This document shows positions 31,931-39,618 of a stretch of 64,000 nucleotides of DNA, piece by piece (positions within the stretch are counted from its first letter, which is position 1; the number at the start of each line of letters is the position of its first letter). Source of the DNA: Nocardioides aquaticus (GTDB lineage Bacteria > Actinomycetota > Actinomycetes > Propionibacteriales > Nocardioidaceae); assembly GCF_018459925.1 (NCBI RefSeq), contig NZ_CP075371.1, positions 2,294,001 to 2,358,000 on the forward strand, given 5' to 3'. The translations under genes were made by a program, and so were the position numbers. The notes beneath the pieces are model-generated. The model had not been told where the DNA came from and made no database searches. It worked only from the letters and a program-made list of their open reading frames with translations.

Positions 31931-33417
31931 CGGGTCAGGTGGGCGGGGGAGTCGAGGACGGTGGCCAGCACCCGGTGCATGTTCCACTTCACGACGCCGT
32001 GCTCGGCGTCCATCACCGTCGCGGGCGTCACGTCGACCGACTCGCAGCAGGCGCGCAGCAGCGCCGAGGTCGAGCGGCGTCCGAGCAGCTGCTGCGAGAG
32101 GTGGTCGACGAGCAGGTCGAAGCGCAGCGAGCGCCGCGGCAGCCACTGCCGGTCGGTGCGGTAGGTGACGTCCTTGCTGGGCCACCACGCGCCGCTCATC
32201 GAGTAGTGCAGGTCCAGCGAGGCCAGCATCCGCGAGGGCGAGGCCCAGGAGCGGTTGTCGACGGGCTGGCCGTCCGGGGTGGGCCAGGCGTACGGCTCGG
32301 CCCCCAGGTTGGCGGCCTGCCAGAGCATCGCGTTGACGGCGGAGTCGCCCTGCGTCGGGCGGGCGATGCGCACGCCGAGGGCGCGGTAGGTCGCCACGAC
32401 GTCCTCGGCCGGGTCCCTGACCTTCGACCCGCGGGCCGCGCGGAACTCGTCGCTGGCGACCAGCGCACGAAGCACGGGACGGACGGCGGTGTCGGCCCGG
32501 AGGTAGGTGCGGGCCAGCATCGCCACCAGCGCCTCGGACGGGGCGTCGCCGACGAACTTGACCGCGAGCCGCCGGGCGACCCGCTCGGCGGTGCTCGGGT
32601 GGCGGGCGAGGTAGTCGGTGTAGCGACGGGTCAGCGCCCGCCCCTCGGCCTCGGTGCGGGGGGCGTTGTCGTCGGTGAAGCCGATCACCTGCACCGGTCC
32701 GGTCCAGTGGTCCTCGAGGGAGTAGGTGGCCTCCCACGTCCGCCAGAGGTCGACCCGCCACCCGGTGAGGATCCGGGCGGAGGCCTTGACGTCGTCCTCG
32801 GTGTAGGCCCCGCGCCCGACCGTGTGCAGCTCCAGCAGCTCCCGGCCGAGGTTCTCGTTCGGGTGCTTCCTGGTCGAGACCGCGTTGGACAGGAAGATCC
32901 CCATCGCGGGGTGGGTGGTCGTGGCGTGCAGCAGGTCGGCGAAGGAGCCGAGCGCGTGCTGACGGACCGCCCGGTCGTAGGAGGCGCGGTGGGTGAAGCT
33001 GCCGTCGCTGTGCACCGGCACGTTCAGCAGGTGCTGCCAGAACTCGGTCATCACCTCGTGCACCTGGCGCCGTGAGACCGTCCGCCGCGCGAGGGCGTGG
33101 CGCTGGAGGCTCTGCATGACCTCCCAGCCGCCCTCGACCTCCTCGACGTTGCGGGTCCAGAGCTCCTTCGGGCCGCGCCGCAGGCTCGGCCACCAGGTGT
33201 CGACGTCGTCACCGGCGGGGTCGGCCACCCGGTCCGGCTCGAGCTGCCGCTCGAACCACGCCGCCGCGCCGCCGGCCTTGCGCACCTCGGCGCCCAGGGC
33301 CGGGCTCAGGCCGTAGGAGAACCTCCCGACCAGGTGCCGGTCGCCCGGGGTGAGCAGCGGGCGACCGTCGAAGCGGCGGGGCCGGTACGCCCGGGCGGGC
33401 GGGGCGGCAGCGGGCAT
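31927..33417 (-). CDS. DUF1800 family protein
   Basis: A 496-residue helical protein from ATG 33417, with GGAG six bases upstream. Typical DUF1800 blocks are RHLVGRFSYGLSPALGAEV, MTEFWQHLLNVPVHSDGS, THPAMGIFLSNAVSTRKHPN, ENLGRELLELHTVGRGAYTE and DDVKASARILTGWRVD. The asparagine-glutamate-leucine segment (NENLGRELLELH) is the family hallmark. There is no recognisable signal peptide, so export may occur with its DUF1501 partner, or the start may lie upstream: the frame is open to 33531, through Pro-rich repetitive DNA. It is co-translated with the DUF1501 gene. Function unknown. Confidence 0.85.
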   Translation of the reverse strand: MPAAAPPARAYRPRRFDGRPLLTPGDRHLVGRFSYGLSPALGAEVRKAGGAAAWFERQLEPDRVADPAGDDVDTWWPSLRRGPKELWTRNVEEVEGGWEVMQSLQRHALARRTVSRRQVHEVMTEFWQHLLNVPVHSDGSFTHRASYDRAVRQHALGSFADLLHATTTHPAMGIFLSNAVSTRKHPNENLGRELLELHTVGRGAYTEDDVKASARILTGWRVDLWRTWEATYSLEDHWTGPVQVIGFTDDNAPRTEAEGRALTRRYTDYLARHPSTAERVARRLAVKFVGDAPSEALVAMLARTYLRADTAVRPVLRALVASDEFRAARGSKVRDPAEDVVATYRALGVRIARPTQGDSAVNAMLWQAANLGAEPYAWPTPDGQPVDNRSWASPSRMLASLDLHYSMSGAWWPSKDVTYRTDRQWLPRRSLRFDLLVDHLSQQLLGRRSTSALLRACCESVDVTPATVMDAEHGVVKWNMHRVLATVLDSPAHLTR

Positions 33418-33433
33418 CGGGGGCTCCGGGGCT

Positions 33434-33513
33434 GGGGGGATCGGACGGGCGGATCGGACGGGCGGATCGGCGCGGGGGGATCGGCGCGGGGGGACGGCGC
33501 GGGGGGACGCCGA
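33434..33513. repeat. G-rich short-unit repeat tract
   Basis: Direct repeats built from GGATCGGACGGGC and GGATCGGCGCGGGG lie between the DUF1800 start and the CNNM leader. The plus strand carries runs of six Gs, which could form G-quadruplexes. If the DUF1800 protein began at 33531 this tract would encode a Pro/Arg-rich N-terminus, which seems unlikely. Confidence 0.7.
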
Positions 33514-33637
33514 CGAGGAGGGTGTCGGCACCCACGGTGGCGTCCTTGAGGGGGACCGGGCCCGACGGGCCTACGATGGTGTCCCCGGCGCCCGCGCCGC
33601 CCCGCCCCACGACGCGCAGAGGACCCGAGCACCCCGC

Positions 33638-33730
33638 ATGGACGGCACCGACAGTCCCAGCCCCGACCGCCCTCCGGAACCCGGCGGTTCCCCCGGTGAC
33701 GCCCGCGACGACGTGAGGGCCGGGCGGTGA
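33638..33730 (+). CDS. 30-codon upstream ORF before the CNNM transporter (possible leader peptide)
   Basis: ATG 33638 opens 30 codons rich in Asp, Pro, Glu and Gly (GTDSPSPDRPPEPGGSPGDA). Its stop shares bases with the GTG start of the transporter (GTGA). A -10-like TACGAT lies at 33571-33576. Acidic and Pro-rich leader peptides that destabilise the ribosome at low magnesium control mgtA-type transporters in other bacteria. The composition here fits that idea, but no alternative hairpins were established and the ribosome binding site is weak. Confidence 0.4.
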   Translation: MDGTDSPSPDRPPEPGGSPGDARDDVRAGR

Positions 33731-35169
33731 CCGAGCTCCTCCTCCTCGCGCTCGCGCTGGTCCTGGTGGCCCTCTGCGGCGTGTTCGTCGCCGCCGAGTT
33801 CTCCCTCGTCACCGTCGACCGGCAACAGGTCGACCAGGCCGTCGCCGCCGGCGAGCCCGGCGCCGAGGGCGTCCAGGCCGCCCTCAAGCAGCTGTCGACC
33901 CAGCTCTCCGGCGCGCAGGTCGGCATCACCGTCACCAACCTCGGGGTCGGCTTCCTGGCCGAGCCGGCGATCGCGTCGCTGATCCGCGGTCCGCTGACCG
34001 CGGTCGGCCTGCCGGACGGGGCCGTCGGGCCCACGTCGGTCACCCTCGGGCTCGTCATCGGCACCGTGCTGACCATGATCTTCGGCGAGCTGGTGCCCAA
34101 GAACCTCGCGATCGCCCTGCCGATGGCCACCGCCCGCGCCACGCAGGCGCCGATGCGGCTGTTCACCGCCGCCGTACGGGCGCCGATCAGCGTGCTCAAC
34201 GGCTCCGCCAACCTGATCGTGCGTCGCCTGGGCATCGAACCGCAGGAGGAGCTGCGCTCGGCGCGCTCCTCCACCGAGCTGGCCTCGCTGATCGCGCGCT
34301 CGGCCGACGAGGGAACCCTCGACCCCGACACCGCCGAGCTGATGGAGCGCTCGGTGGAGTTCGGGCACCGCACCGCCGGCGAGATCATGACCCCCCGGGT
34401 GCGCACCCACAGCCTCGAGGCCAACGACCGCGCGGCCGCGGTGATCGACCTGACCCGCCGCACCGGTCACTCCCGCTTCCCGGTCCTCGACGACGAGGAC
34501 CAGGTCGTCGGCACCGTCCACGTCAAGAACGCCGTCGCGCTGCCCCTGCACGAGCGGGCCACCACCAAGGTCAAGCACCTGATGGTGCGCCCGATCGTGG
34601 TGCCCGACTCGCTGCGCCTGGACCCGCTGCTGGCGCTGCTGCGCGGCGACGGCTTCCAGCTCGCGGTCGTGCTCGACGAGTACGGCGGGCACGCCGGCAT
34701 CGTCACCCTCGAGGACGTGATCGAGGAGATCGTCGGTGACATCTCCGACGAGCACGACCGCCTCGGCGCCCGCGCCCGGTCCCGCCGCGACGGCACCTGG
34801 TCGCTGTCCGGGCTGCTGCGACCCGACGAGGTCGAGGACCTCACGGGGGTCGCGCTGCCCGAGGGCGAGGACTACGACACCATCGCCGGGCTGGTCCTGA
34901 AGGTGCTCGGTCGCGTCCCGACCGCGGGCGACCTGGCCGAGGTCGCCGTCCCGGACACCTCGGACCCCGACTCGCCCCGCGAGCAGCTGGTCGTGCTGAC
35001 CGTCGAGCGGATGGACGGCCTGCGCGTCGACCGGATCGTGCTCAACGTGCACGAGGGCGACGACGTCCCCGGCACCGGACCCACCGGACCCACCGGACCC
35101 ACCGGACCCACCGGACCCACCGGCCCCACCGGGCCCCGGTCCGACCGCACCCAGGGAGCACGCGCATGA
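33727..35169 (+). CDS. CNNM/CorC-type transporter (HlyC/CorC family), first of two
   Basis: A 480-residue protein from GTG 33727. It has the DUF21/CNNM membrane domain of about four helices (FVAAEFSLVTVDRQQVDQAV, then LSGAQVGITVTNLGVGFLAE and MIFGELVPKNLAIALP). A CBS pair follows (AGEIMTPRVRTHSLEANDRA, SRFPVLDDEDQVVGTVHVKN, VVLDEYGGHAGIVTLEDVIE), then the CorC/HlyC domain. Relatives move Mg2+ (often efflux) or Co2+, with the CBS pair sensing nucleotide and Mg2+. The protein ends in seven Gly-Pro-Thr triplets from a 9-bp DNA repeat, a slippage-prone disordered tail. It overlaps the second CNNM gene (ATGA), and the two may form a heterodimer. Confidence 0.9.
   Translation: MTELLLLALALVLVALCGVFVAAEFSLVTVDRQQVDQAVAAGEPGAEGVQAALKQLSTQLSGAQVGITVTNLGVGFLAEPAIASLIRGPLTAVGLPDGAVGPTSVTLGLVIGTVLTMIFGELVPKNLAIALPMATARATQAPMRLFTAAVRAPISVLNGSANLIVRRLGIEPQEELRSARSSTELASLIARSADEGTLDPDTAELMERSVEFGHRTAGEIMTPRVRTHSLEANDRAAAVIDLTRRTGHSRFPVLDDEDQVVGTVHVKNAVALPLHERATTKVKHLMVRPIVVPDSLRLDPLLALLRGDGFQLAVVLDEYGGHAGIVTLEDVIEEIVGDISDEHDRLGARARSRRDGTWSLSGLLRPDEVEDLTGVALPEGEDYDTIAGLVLKVLGRVPTAGDLAEVAVPDTSDPDSPREQLVVLTVERMDGLRVDRIVLNVHEGDDVPGTGPTGPTGPTGPTGPTGPTGPRSDRTQGARA
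35073..35136 (+). repeat. 9-bp repeat encoding a (Gly-Pro-Thr)n tail
   Basis: Seven near-perfect copies of the 9-mer GGACCCACC close to the end of the first CNNM gene. The period of three codons keeps the frame open whatever the copy number. The collagen-like tail lies on the cytoplasmic side after the CorC domain. Confidence 0.9.
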
Positions 35170-36227
35170 GCGACTACGCCGGTCTCCTCGTCGGAGCGGC
35201 CCTGCTGGCCGCCAACGCCTTCTTCGTGGGAGCCGAGTTCGCGCTCGTCTCGGCGCGCCGCAGCCAGGTCGAGCCCAAGGCCCAGGCCGGGTCCCGGATG
35301 GCGCGCACCACCCTGCGCGCGATGGAGCAGGTCTCCTTGATGATGGCCGGCGCCCAGCTCGGCATCACCGTCTGCTCGCTGGGCCTGGGCGCCGTGGCCG
35401 AGCCGGCCCTGGCCCACCTGATCGAGCCCGGGTTCGAGGCCCTCGGGGTCCCCGAGGCGTTCCTGCACCCGGTCGCCTTCGTGCTCGCGCTGCTCGTCGT
35501 GGTCGCGCTGCACGTCGTGCTCGGCGAGATGGTGCCCAAGAACATCGCGCTGGCCGGCCCCGACCGCGCCGCGATCGCGCTCGGCCCGCCGCTGCTGCTC
35601 GTGGTGCGCCTCCTCGGTCCCGTCATCACCGGGCTCAACGCGATCGCCAACGCGGTCCTGCGGACCCTGCGCGTCGAGCCCCGCGACGAGATCAGCTCCA
35701 GCTTCACCCGCGAGGAGGTCGCCGCGCTGGTCGAGGAGTCGCGCGGCGAGGGCCTGCTGGAGAAGGCCGAGTACGACCGCCTCTCCGGCGCGCTGGGCTT
35801 CACCGAGAAGACCGTCAGCTCCGTCGTGCTGCCCGCCGAGGGCCTGACCGTGGTCCGACCCGGCGCGACGGGCGCCGAGGTGGAGGCGCTCTGCGCGGCC
35901 ACGGGCTTCAGCAGGTTCCCGGTCGCCGACGACGACGGCGACCTCGTGGGCTACCTGCACATCAAGGACGTCATCGAGCCCGACGAGGCGCGCCGCCAGG
36001 AGGTCGTCGACGCCAAGTGGGTCCGCCCCTTCGCCCCGGTGGCCGCCCACGAGCCTCTCCACGACGCCCTGGAGACGCTCCAGCGCCGCGGGGCCCACAT
36101 GGCCCGGGTCGTCGACCGGGAGACCGGCCGCACCCTGGGTCTGGCCACGCTCGAGGACATGGTCGAGGAGCTGGTCGGCGAGATCCGCGACGCCGCCCAC
36201 CTGGAGGAGCACCCCGCGACCCGCTGA
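35166..36227 (+). CDS. CNNM/CorC-type transporter, second of two (CorC domain short or absent)
   Basis: A 353-residue protein from ATG 35166, sharing bases with the stop of the first transporter. It has the same DUF21 membrane domain (FVGAEFALVSARRSQVEPKA, MAGAQLGITVCSLGLGAVAE, LGEMVPKNIALAGPDRAAI) and CBS pair (SRFPVADDDGDLVGYLHIKD, MARVVDRETGRTLGLATLED). It ends soon after the second CBS at MVEELVGEIRDAAH, so it lacks most of the C-terminal CorC/HlyC domain present in its neighbour. Tandem long-plus-short CNNM pairs are common in actinobacteria. Probably Mg2+ or other divalent-metal transport, acting with the first protein. Confidence 0.9.
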   Translation: MSDYAGLLVGAALLAANAFFVGAEFALVSARRSQVEPKAQAGSRMARTTLRAMEQVSLMMAGAQLGITVCSLGLGAVAEPALAHLIEPGFEALGVPEAFLHPVAFVLALLVVVALHVVLGEMVPKNIALAGPDRAAIALGPPLLLVVRLLGPVITGLNAIANAVLRTLRVEPRDEISSSFTREEVAALVEESRGEGLLEKAEYDRLSGALGFTEKTVSSVVLPAEGLTVVRPGATGAEVEALCAATGFSRFPVADDDGDLVGYLHIKDVIEPDEARRQEVVDAKWVRPFAPVAAHEPLHDALETLQRRGAHMARVVDRETGRTLGLATLEDMVEELVGEIRDAAHLEEHPATR

Positions 36228-36332
36228 CGCGACTGCGGACGTGGCGCCGGAGAGGGCCGCACCGTTGCCCTAGGGTGGCCAGCGACCGACCGCGTCCACC
36301 GAGCCGGACACCGAGAGAAGCAGGTACGACCC

Positions 36333-36941
36333 GTGGCGGAGCACGACCCCCCGACCCACGGCGCGTGGACCCTTCCCAACCTGCTCAGCGGGCTGCGCCT
36401 GCTCGGCGTCCCGCTGTTCCTGTGGCTGGTGCTCGTGCCCGAGGCCGACGAGTGGGCGCTGCTGCTGCTGGTCGTCTCCGGCCTCACCGACTGGCTCGAC
36501 GGTTGGCTGGCGCGCCGCCTGAACCAGACCTCGCTCCTCGGCCAGGTGCTCGACCCGGTGGCCGACCGGCTCTACATCCTGGCCGTCGTGCTCGGCCTGG
36601 CCCTGCGCGACATCATCCCCTGGTGGATGGCGGTCTCGCTGCCGCTGCGCGACGCGCTGATGTGGCTGCTGGTGCCGATCCTGCGCACCCGCGGCTACAG
36701 CGCCCTGCCGGTGCATTTCCTGGGCAAGGCGGCCACCGCCTGCCTGCTCTACGCCTTCCCGCTGCTGCTCCTCGGCGACGGCGAGGGCGTGGTGGCCGAG
36801 CTGTCGCTCGTCCTCGGCTGGGCGTTCGCGTTCTGGGGCATCGGGCTCTACTGGTGGGCCGGGGTCCTCTACACCTGGCAGGTACGCCGGCTGCTCGCGA
36901 CCACCGAGCGCCGCCGCGGACGGGACCTCTCCGATGCCTGA
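36333..36941 (+). CDS. CDP-alcohol phosphatidyltransferase family protein
   Basis: A 202-residue membrane protein from GTG 36333, with a purine-rich stretch (GAGAGAAGCAGG) upstream and a possible -10 at CTAGGGT (36270-36276). The catalytic CDP-alcohol motif is complete: LTDWLDGWLARRLNQTSLLG followed by QVLDPVADRL, giving D-G-x2-A-R-G-D-D with the essential aspartates. There are six membrane helices. It joins an alcohol to the phosphatidyl group of CDP-diacylglycerol; the cluster position equals pgsA2 (Rv1822) of M. tuberculosis. The exact alcohol (glycerol phosphate or other) is not certain. It overlaps the DUF881 gene by 8 bp. Confidence 0.87.
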   Translation: MAEHDPPTHGAWTLPNLLSGLRLLGVPLFLWLVLVPEADEWALLLLVVSGLTDWLDGWLARRLNQTSLLGQVLDPVADRLYILAVVLGLALRDIIPWWMAVSLPLRDALMWLLVPILRTRGYSALPVHFLGKAATACLLYAFPLLLLGDGEGVVAELSLVLGWAFAFWGIGLYWWAGVLYTWQVRRLLATTERRRGRDLSDA

Positions 36942-37926
36942 GCGCACCCCCACCGGCCCCACGCCCGGAGCAGGGCCCGCCGGCACGCCGGACCCGACCG
37001 GACGGGGACCCGCCGGCCGGCTCCCGGACCGGGTCACCATGCCGCTGCTGGCGCTGGTCAACGACCAGGCCCTGGACGAGGACTACGTGGTGGCCGCGCA
37101 GCGCCGCCGGGACCGTCCGGCTCCCGCAGGACGGTCCGAGCGTGGGCCGGCGGGCGGGGCGCCCCCGGGCCGGGCGCGGACGGCCACGGCCGTCACCGTC
37201 GCCGCGGTCGCCGTCTTCGGGGTGCTGCTGGCGACCGCCGCGGTGCAGACGAACCAGGACGCCGACGTGCGTGACGCCGGCCGTGCCGGGCTGATCGACC
37301 GGGTCGAGGCCGAGCGGGCCCGGGTCGTGTCCGACCAGGACCGGGTGGCGGGGCTGCGTACGCAGAGCATCGACGACGAGGCCCGCGCCGTCGCACTGGC
37401 GCAGGACCTCTCGGCCGAGACCTCGCGGCTGCGGCGCCTGCAGACCAGCACCGGGTTCGTCGCGGTGCGCGGCGAGGGCGTGCGCGCCACCCTGGACCAG
37501 GCACCGGACGCCGGGCCGACCAGCCAGCTGCGCGACTCCGACCTCGCGCTGCTGGTCAACGGCCTGTGGAGCGCCGGCGCGGAGGCCGTAGCCGTCAACG
37601 GGCAGCGGCTCACGGCGCTGAGCGCGATCCGTACCTCCGGGGTGGCCGTCGAGGTCAACGGCGTCGGCATCGCGCCGCCCTACACCGTGGAGGCCATCGG
37701 CGACCGGGCCACGTTGCAGGCCGACTTCTACGACACCTCCAGCGGCCTGGCCTTCGCCGACCTGGCCGCCCGCTACGCGTTCGACTTCGAGATCGAGAAC
37801 GCCACCGACCTGGCCCTGCCCTCCGCGCCGAACCGGCTGCAGCGGCTACGGTCGGCCACGACCGTCCCCGGACCAGACCCCCTGCCCGCCCCCTCGTCCG
37901 ACCCCGCCTCGGAGGTGTCGCCGTGA
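36934..37926 (+). CDS. DUF881 family membrane protein, first of two
   Basis: A 330-residue protein from ATG 36934, overlapping the phosphatidyltransferase gene. A long Pro/Arg-rich cytoplasmic region (residues 1-80) leads to one membrane helix (ATAVTVAAVAVFGVLLATAA), a coiled-coil (IDRVEAERARVVSDQDRVAG) and the DUF881 domain (LRDSDLALLVNGLWSAGAEA, VNGQRLTALSAIRTSGVAVE, YTVEAIGDRATLQADF). The family accompanies Sbp in the divisome-linked cluster of actinobacteria and firmicutes. Its role is unknown, probably cell-envelope related. A Pro/Ser-rich tail follows. Confidence 0.87.
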   Translation: MPERTPTGPTPGAGPAGTPDPTGRGPAGRLPDRVTMPLLALVNDQALDEDYVVAAQRRRDRPAPAGRSERGPAGGAPPGRARTATAVTVAAVAVFGVLLATAAVQTNQDADVRDAGRAGLIDRVEAERARVVSDQDRVAGLRTQSIDDEARAVALAQDLSAETSRLRRLQTSTGFVAVRGEGVRATLDQAPDAGPTSQLRDSDLALLVNGLWSAGAEAVAVNGQRLTALSAIRTSGVAVEVNGVGIAPPYTVEAIGDRATLQADFYDTSSGLAFADLAARYAFDFEIENATDLALPSAPNRLQRLRSATTVPGPDPLPAPSSDPASEVSP

Positions 37927-38255
37927 TCCCCGTCCTCGGACTGCTGCTGGGCGTGGTGCTCGGTCTGTACGTCCAGCCCGACGTGCCGCTGGGCCTCGAG
38001 CCCTACCTCCCGATCGCCGTCGTCGCCGCCCTCGACGCCGTGCTGGGTGGGCTGCGCGCCTACCTCGACGGGATCTTCGACGACCGCGTCTTCGTGATCT
38101 CCTTCGCCAGCAACGTGGTGATCGCTGCGCTGATCGTCTACATCGGCGACCGGCTCGGCGTGGGCGGGCAGCTCTCGACCGGGGTGATCGTCGTCCTCGG
38201 GATCCGGATCTTCTCCAACGTCGCCGCGATCCGGCGCCACCTGTTCCATGCCTGA
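37923..38255 (+). CDS. sbp: Small basic protein Sbp (DUF1290)
   Basis: A 110-residue membrane protein from GTG 37923, inside the stop of the first DUF881 gene (GTGA). Three helices (IPVLGLLLGVVLGLYVQP, YLPIAVVAALDAVLGGLRAY, NVVIAALIVYIGDRLGVGG), with the conserved PYLPIAVVAALDA block and the ending GIRIFSNVAAIRRHLF, identify DUF1290 (sbp of Bacillus, Rv1824 of M. tuberculosis). In both groups it sits close to division genes or FHA/GarA genes. Molecular role unknown. Confidence 0.9.
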   Translation: MIPVLGLLLGVVLGLYVQPDVPLGLEPYLPIAVVAALDAVLGGLRAYLDGIFDDRVFVISFASNVVIAALIVYIGDRLGVGGQLSTGVIVVLGIRIFSNVAAIRRHLFHA

Positions 38256-39045
38256 GCCCGAGGACCGGCCGGAGGACCGGCCAGAGGACCGGCCAGAGGA
38301 CCGTCCCGACGACCGTCCCGGGGGGACCGGCCGCGACAAGGTGACCCGCGCGGCGCTGAGGCCCTCGCGCCGGCAGCTCGTGGTCGCGGTGGTGCTGGCG
38401 CTGGTCGGGTACGGCGTGGTGGTCCAGGTCCGCGCGACCGACGCCGACTCCGACTACGACAGCCTGCGCCAGCAGGACCTCATCGACGTGCTCAACGGCC
38501 TGGCCGGCACGACCCAGCGCACCCAGTCCGAGATCGAACGGCTGACCCGCACCCGCGAGCAGCTGCTGGACGAGACCAGCGCCCGCGGCACCGCGCTGCA
38601 GGAGGCACGCGACGAGGTCGACACCCTCGCCGTGCTGGCGGGCCTGGTCCCGGTGACCGGGCCCGGCATCCGGATCACCATCACCGAGGGCGCCGAGGCC
38701 GAGGTGAGCCTCTCCTCGATGCTCGACCTCGTCCAGGAGCTGCGCACGGTGGGCGCGGAGGCGATCCAGCTCAACGGCGAGGTGCGCGTGGTGGCCCAGA
38801 CGTCGCTCGAGGACGTCGAGGGCGGCCTGCTGGTCGACGGGACGCTGGTCGAGGCGCCGTACGTCGTCGACGTCATCGGCGAGCCCGGCGTGCTGTCCGG
38901 CGCGGTGGAGTTCGCGCTGGGCCCCCGGGCCCAGATCGAGGGCGACGGGGCCTCGCTCCAGGTCACCGAGCTCGGCTCGCTCGACGTCGACGCCGTCGTG
39001 GAGCAGCAGGAGGCGGAGTACGCCGTCCCGGACCCCGACCAGTAG
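38248..39045 (+). CDS. DUF881 family membrane protein, second of two
   Basis: A 265-residue protein from ATG 38248, overlapping sbp by 8 bp. The N-terminus is an (Glu-Asp-Arg-Pro)4-Asp-Asp-Arg-Pro repeat in the cytoplasm, followed by one membrane helix (LVVAVVLALVGYGVVVQV), a coiled-coil (TQRTQSEIERLTRTREQLLD) and the DUF881 domain (SSMLDLVQELRTVGAEAIQL, APYVVDVIGEPGVLSGAVEF). It corresponds to Rv1825, and homologues are reported as envelope or septum associated. The paralogue two genes upstream shares the layout. The coding repeat is a 12-bp DNA satellite. Confidence 0.87.
   Translation: MPEPEDRPEDRPEDRPEDRPDDRPGGTGRDKVTRAALRPSRRQLVVAVVLALVGYGVVVQVRATDADSDYDSLRQQDLIDVLNGLAGTTQRTQSEIERLTRTREQLLDETSARGTALQEARDEVDTLAVLAGLVPVTGPGIRITITEGAEAEVSLSSMLDLVQELRTVGAEAIQLNGEVRVVAQTSLEDVEGGLLVDGTLVEAPYVVDVIGEPGVLSGAVEFALGPRAQIEGDGASLQVTELGSLDVDAVVEQQEAEYAVPDPDQ
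38260..38319 (+). repeat. 12-bp repeat encoding an Glu-Asp-Arg-Pro tract
   Basis: Five 12-bp units (GAGGACCGGCCG and variants) encode the N-terminal EDRP repeats of the second DUF881 protein. In-frame copy number can vary without affecting the rest of the protein. Confidence 0.9.
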
Positions 39046-39090
39046 CCTCACCGATCACCGCACCAGCCGTCCCGTCCCCGAGGAGCCAGC

Positions 39091-39477
39091 GTGAACCCCG
39101 ACGACCTGCTGTACACCCCCGAGCACGAGTGGTTGCGTCGCCCCGGCGAGGCCGAGGGCTCGGTCCGGGTCGGCATCACCGACTACGCCCAGGAGGCGCT
39201 CGGCGACATCGTCTACGTCCAGCTGCCCGAGGTCGGCGAGACGATCGAGGCCGGCGGCACCTGCGGCGAGCTCGAGTCGACCAAGTCGGTCTCCGACGTC
39301 TACGCCCCCGTCAGCGGCGAGGTCGTGGCTCGCAACGAGGCGCTGGACGCGACCCCCGAGCTGGTCAACTCCGACCCGTACGGCGGGGGCTGGTTGTTCG
39401 AGGTCGTCCCGTCCACCGACGGCCAGCTCGACGCGCTCCTCGACGCCGCGGCGTACGCCTCCCACACCGACGCCTGA
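39091..39477 (+). CDS. gcvH: Glycine cleavage system H protein
   Basis: A 128-residue lipoyl carrier from GTG 39091 behind GAGGAG. The lipoylation site is Lys65 in [20 protein letters not shown]. Strands [30 protein letters not shown] and [13 protein letters not shown] complete the fold. It shuttles the aminomethyl group between GcvP, GcvT and the lipoamide dehydrogenase. gcvP lies 3.2 kb downstream, behind a glycine riboswitch. gcvT is not in the window. Confidence 0.94.
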   Translation: MNPDDLLYTPEHEWLRRPGEAEGSVRVGITDYAQEALGDIVYVQLPEVGETIEAGGTCGELESTKSVSDVYAPVSGEVVARNEALDATPELVNSDPYGGGWLFEVVPSTDGQLDALLDAAAYASHTDA

Positions 39478-39549
39478 TCCCGGGTGGGGGCGTCCGAGGA
39501 CGTCCGTCAGGGACCCTGCCGGGCCGCTCGGGCTGCTGGTAGGTTTCAC

Positions 39550-39581
39550 GCACCTCAAGCCTCTGGTGAGGGTTGAGGTGC
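39550..39581. promoter_or_regulatory. MerR-type dyad upstream of garA
   Basis: The inverted repeat GCACCTCAA-N14-TTGAGGTGC lies 38 bp before the garA start. CCTCAA/TTGAGG half-sites are typical of MerR-family operators. Two MerR-family genes (40164 and 41788) belong to the same cluster. A related dyad occurs at 41602-41628. Confidence 0.5.
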
Positions 39582-39618
39582 GGCCATCAGCACACCGATC
39601 ACCGAACGAGGAGCACCC

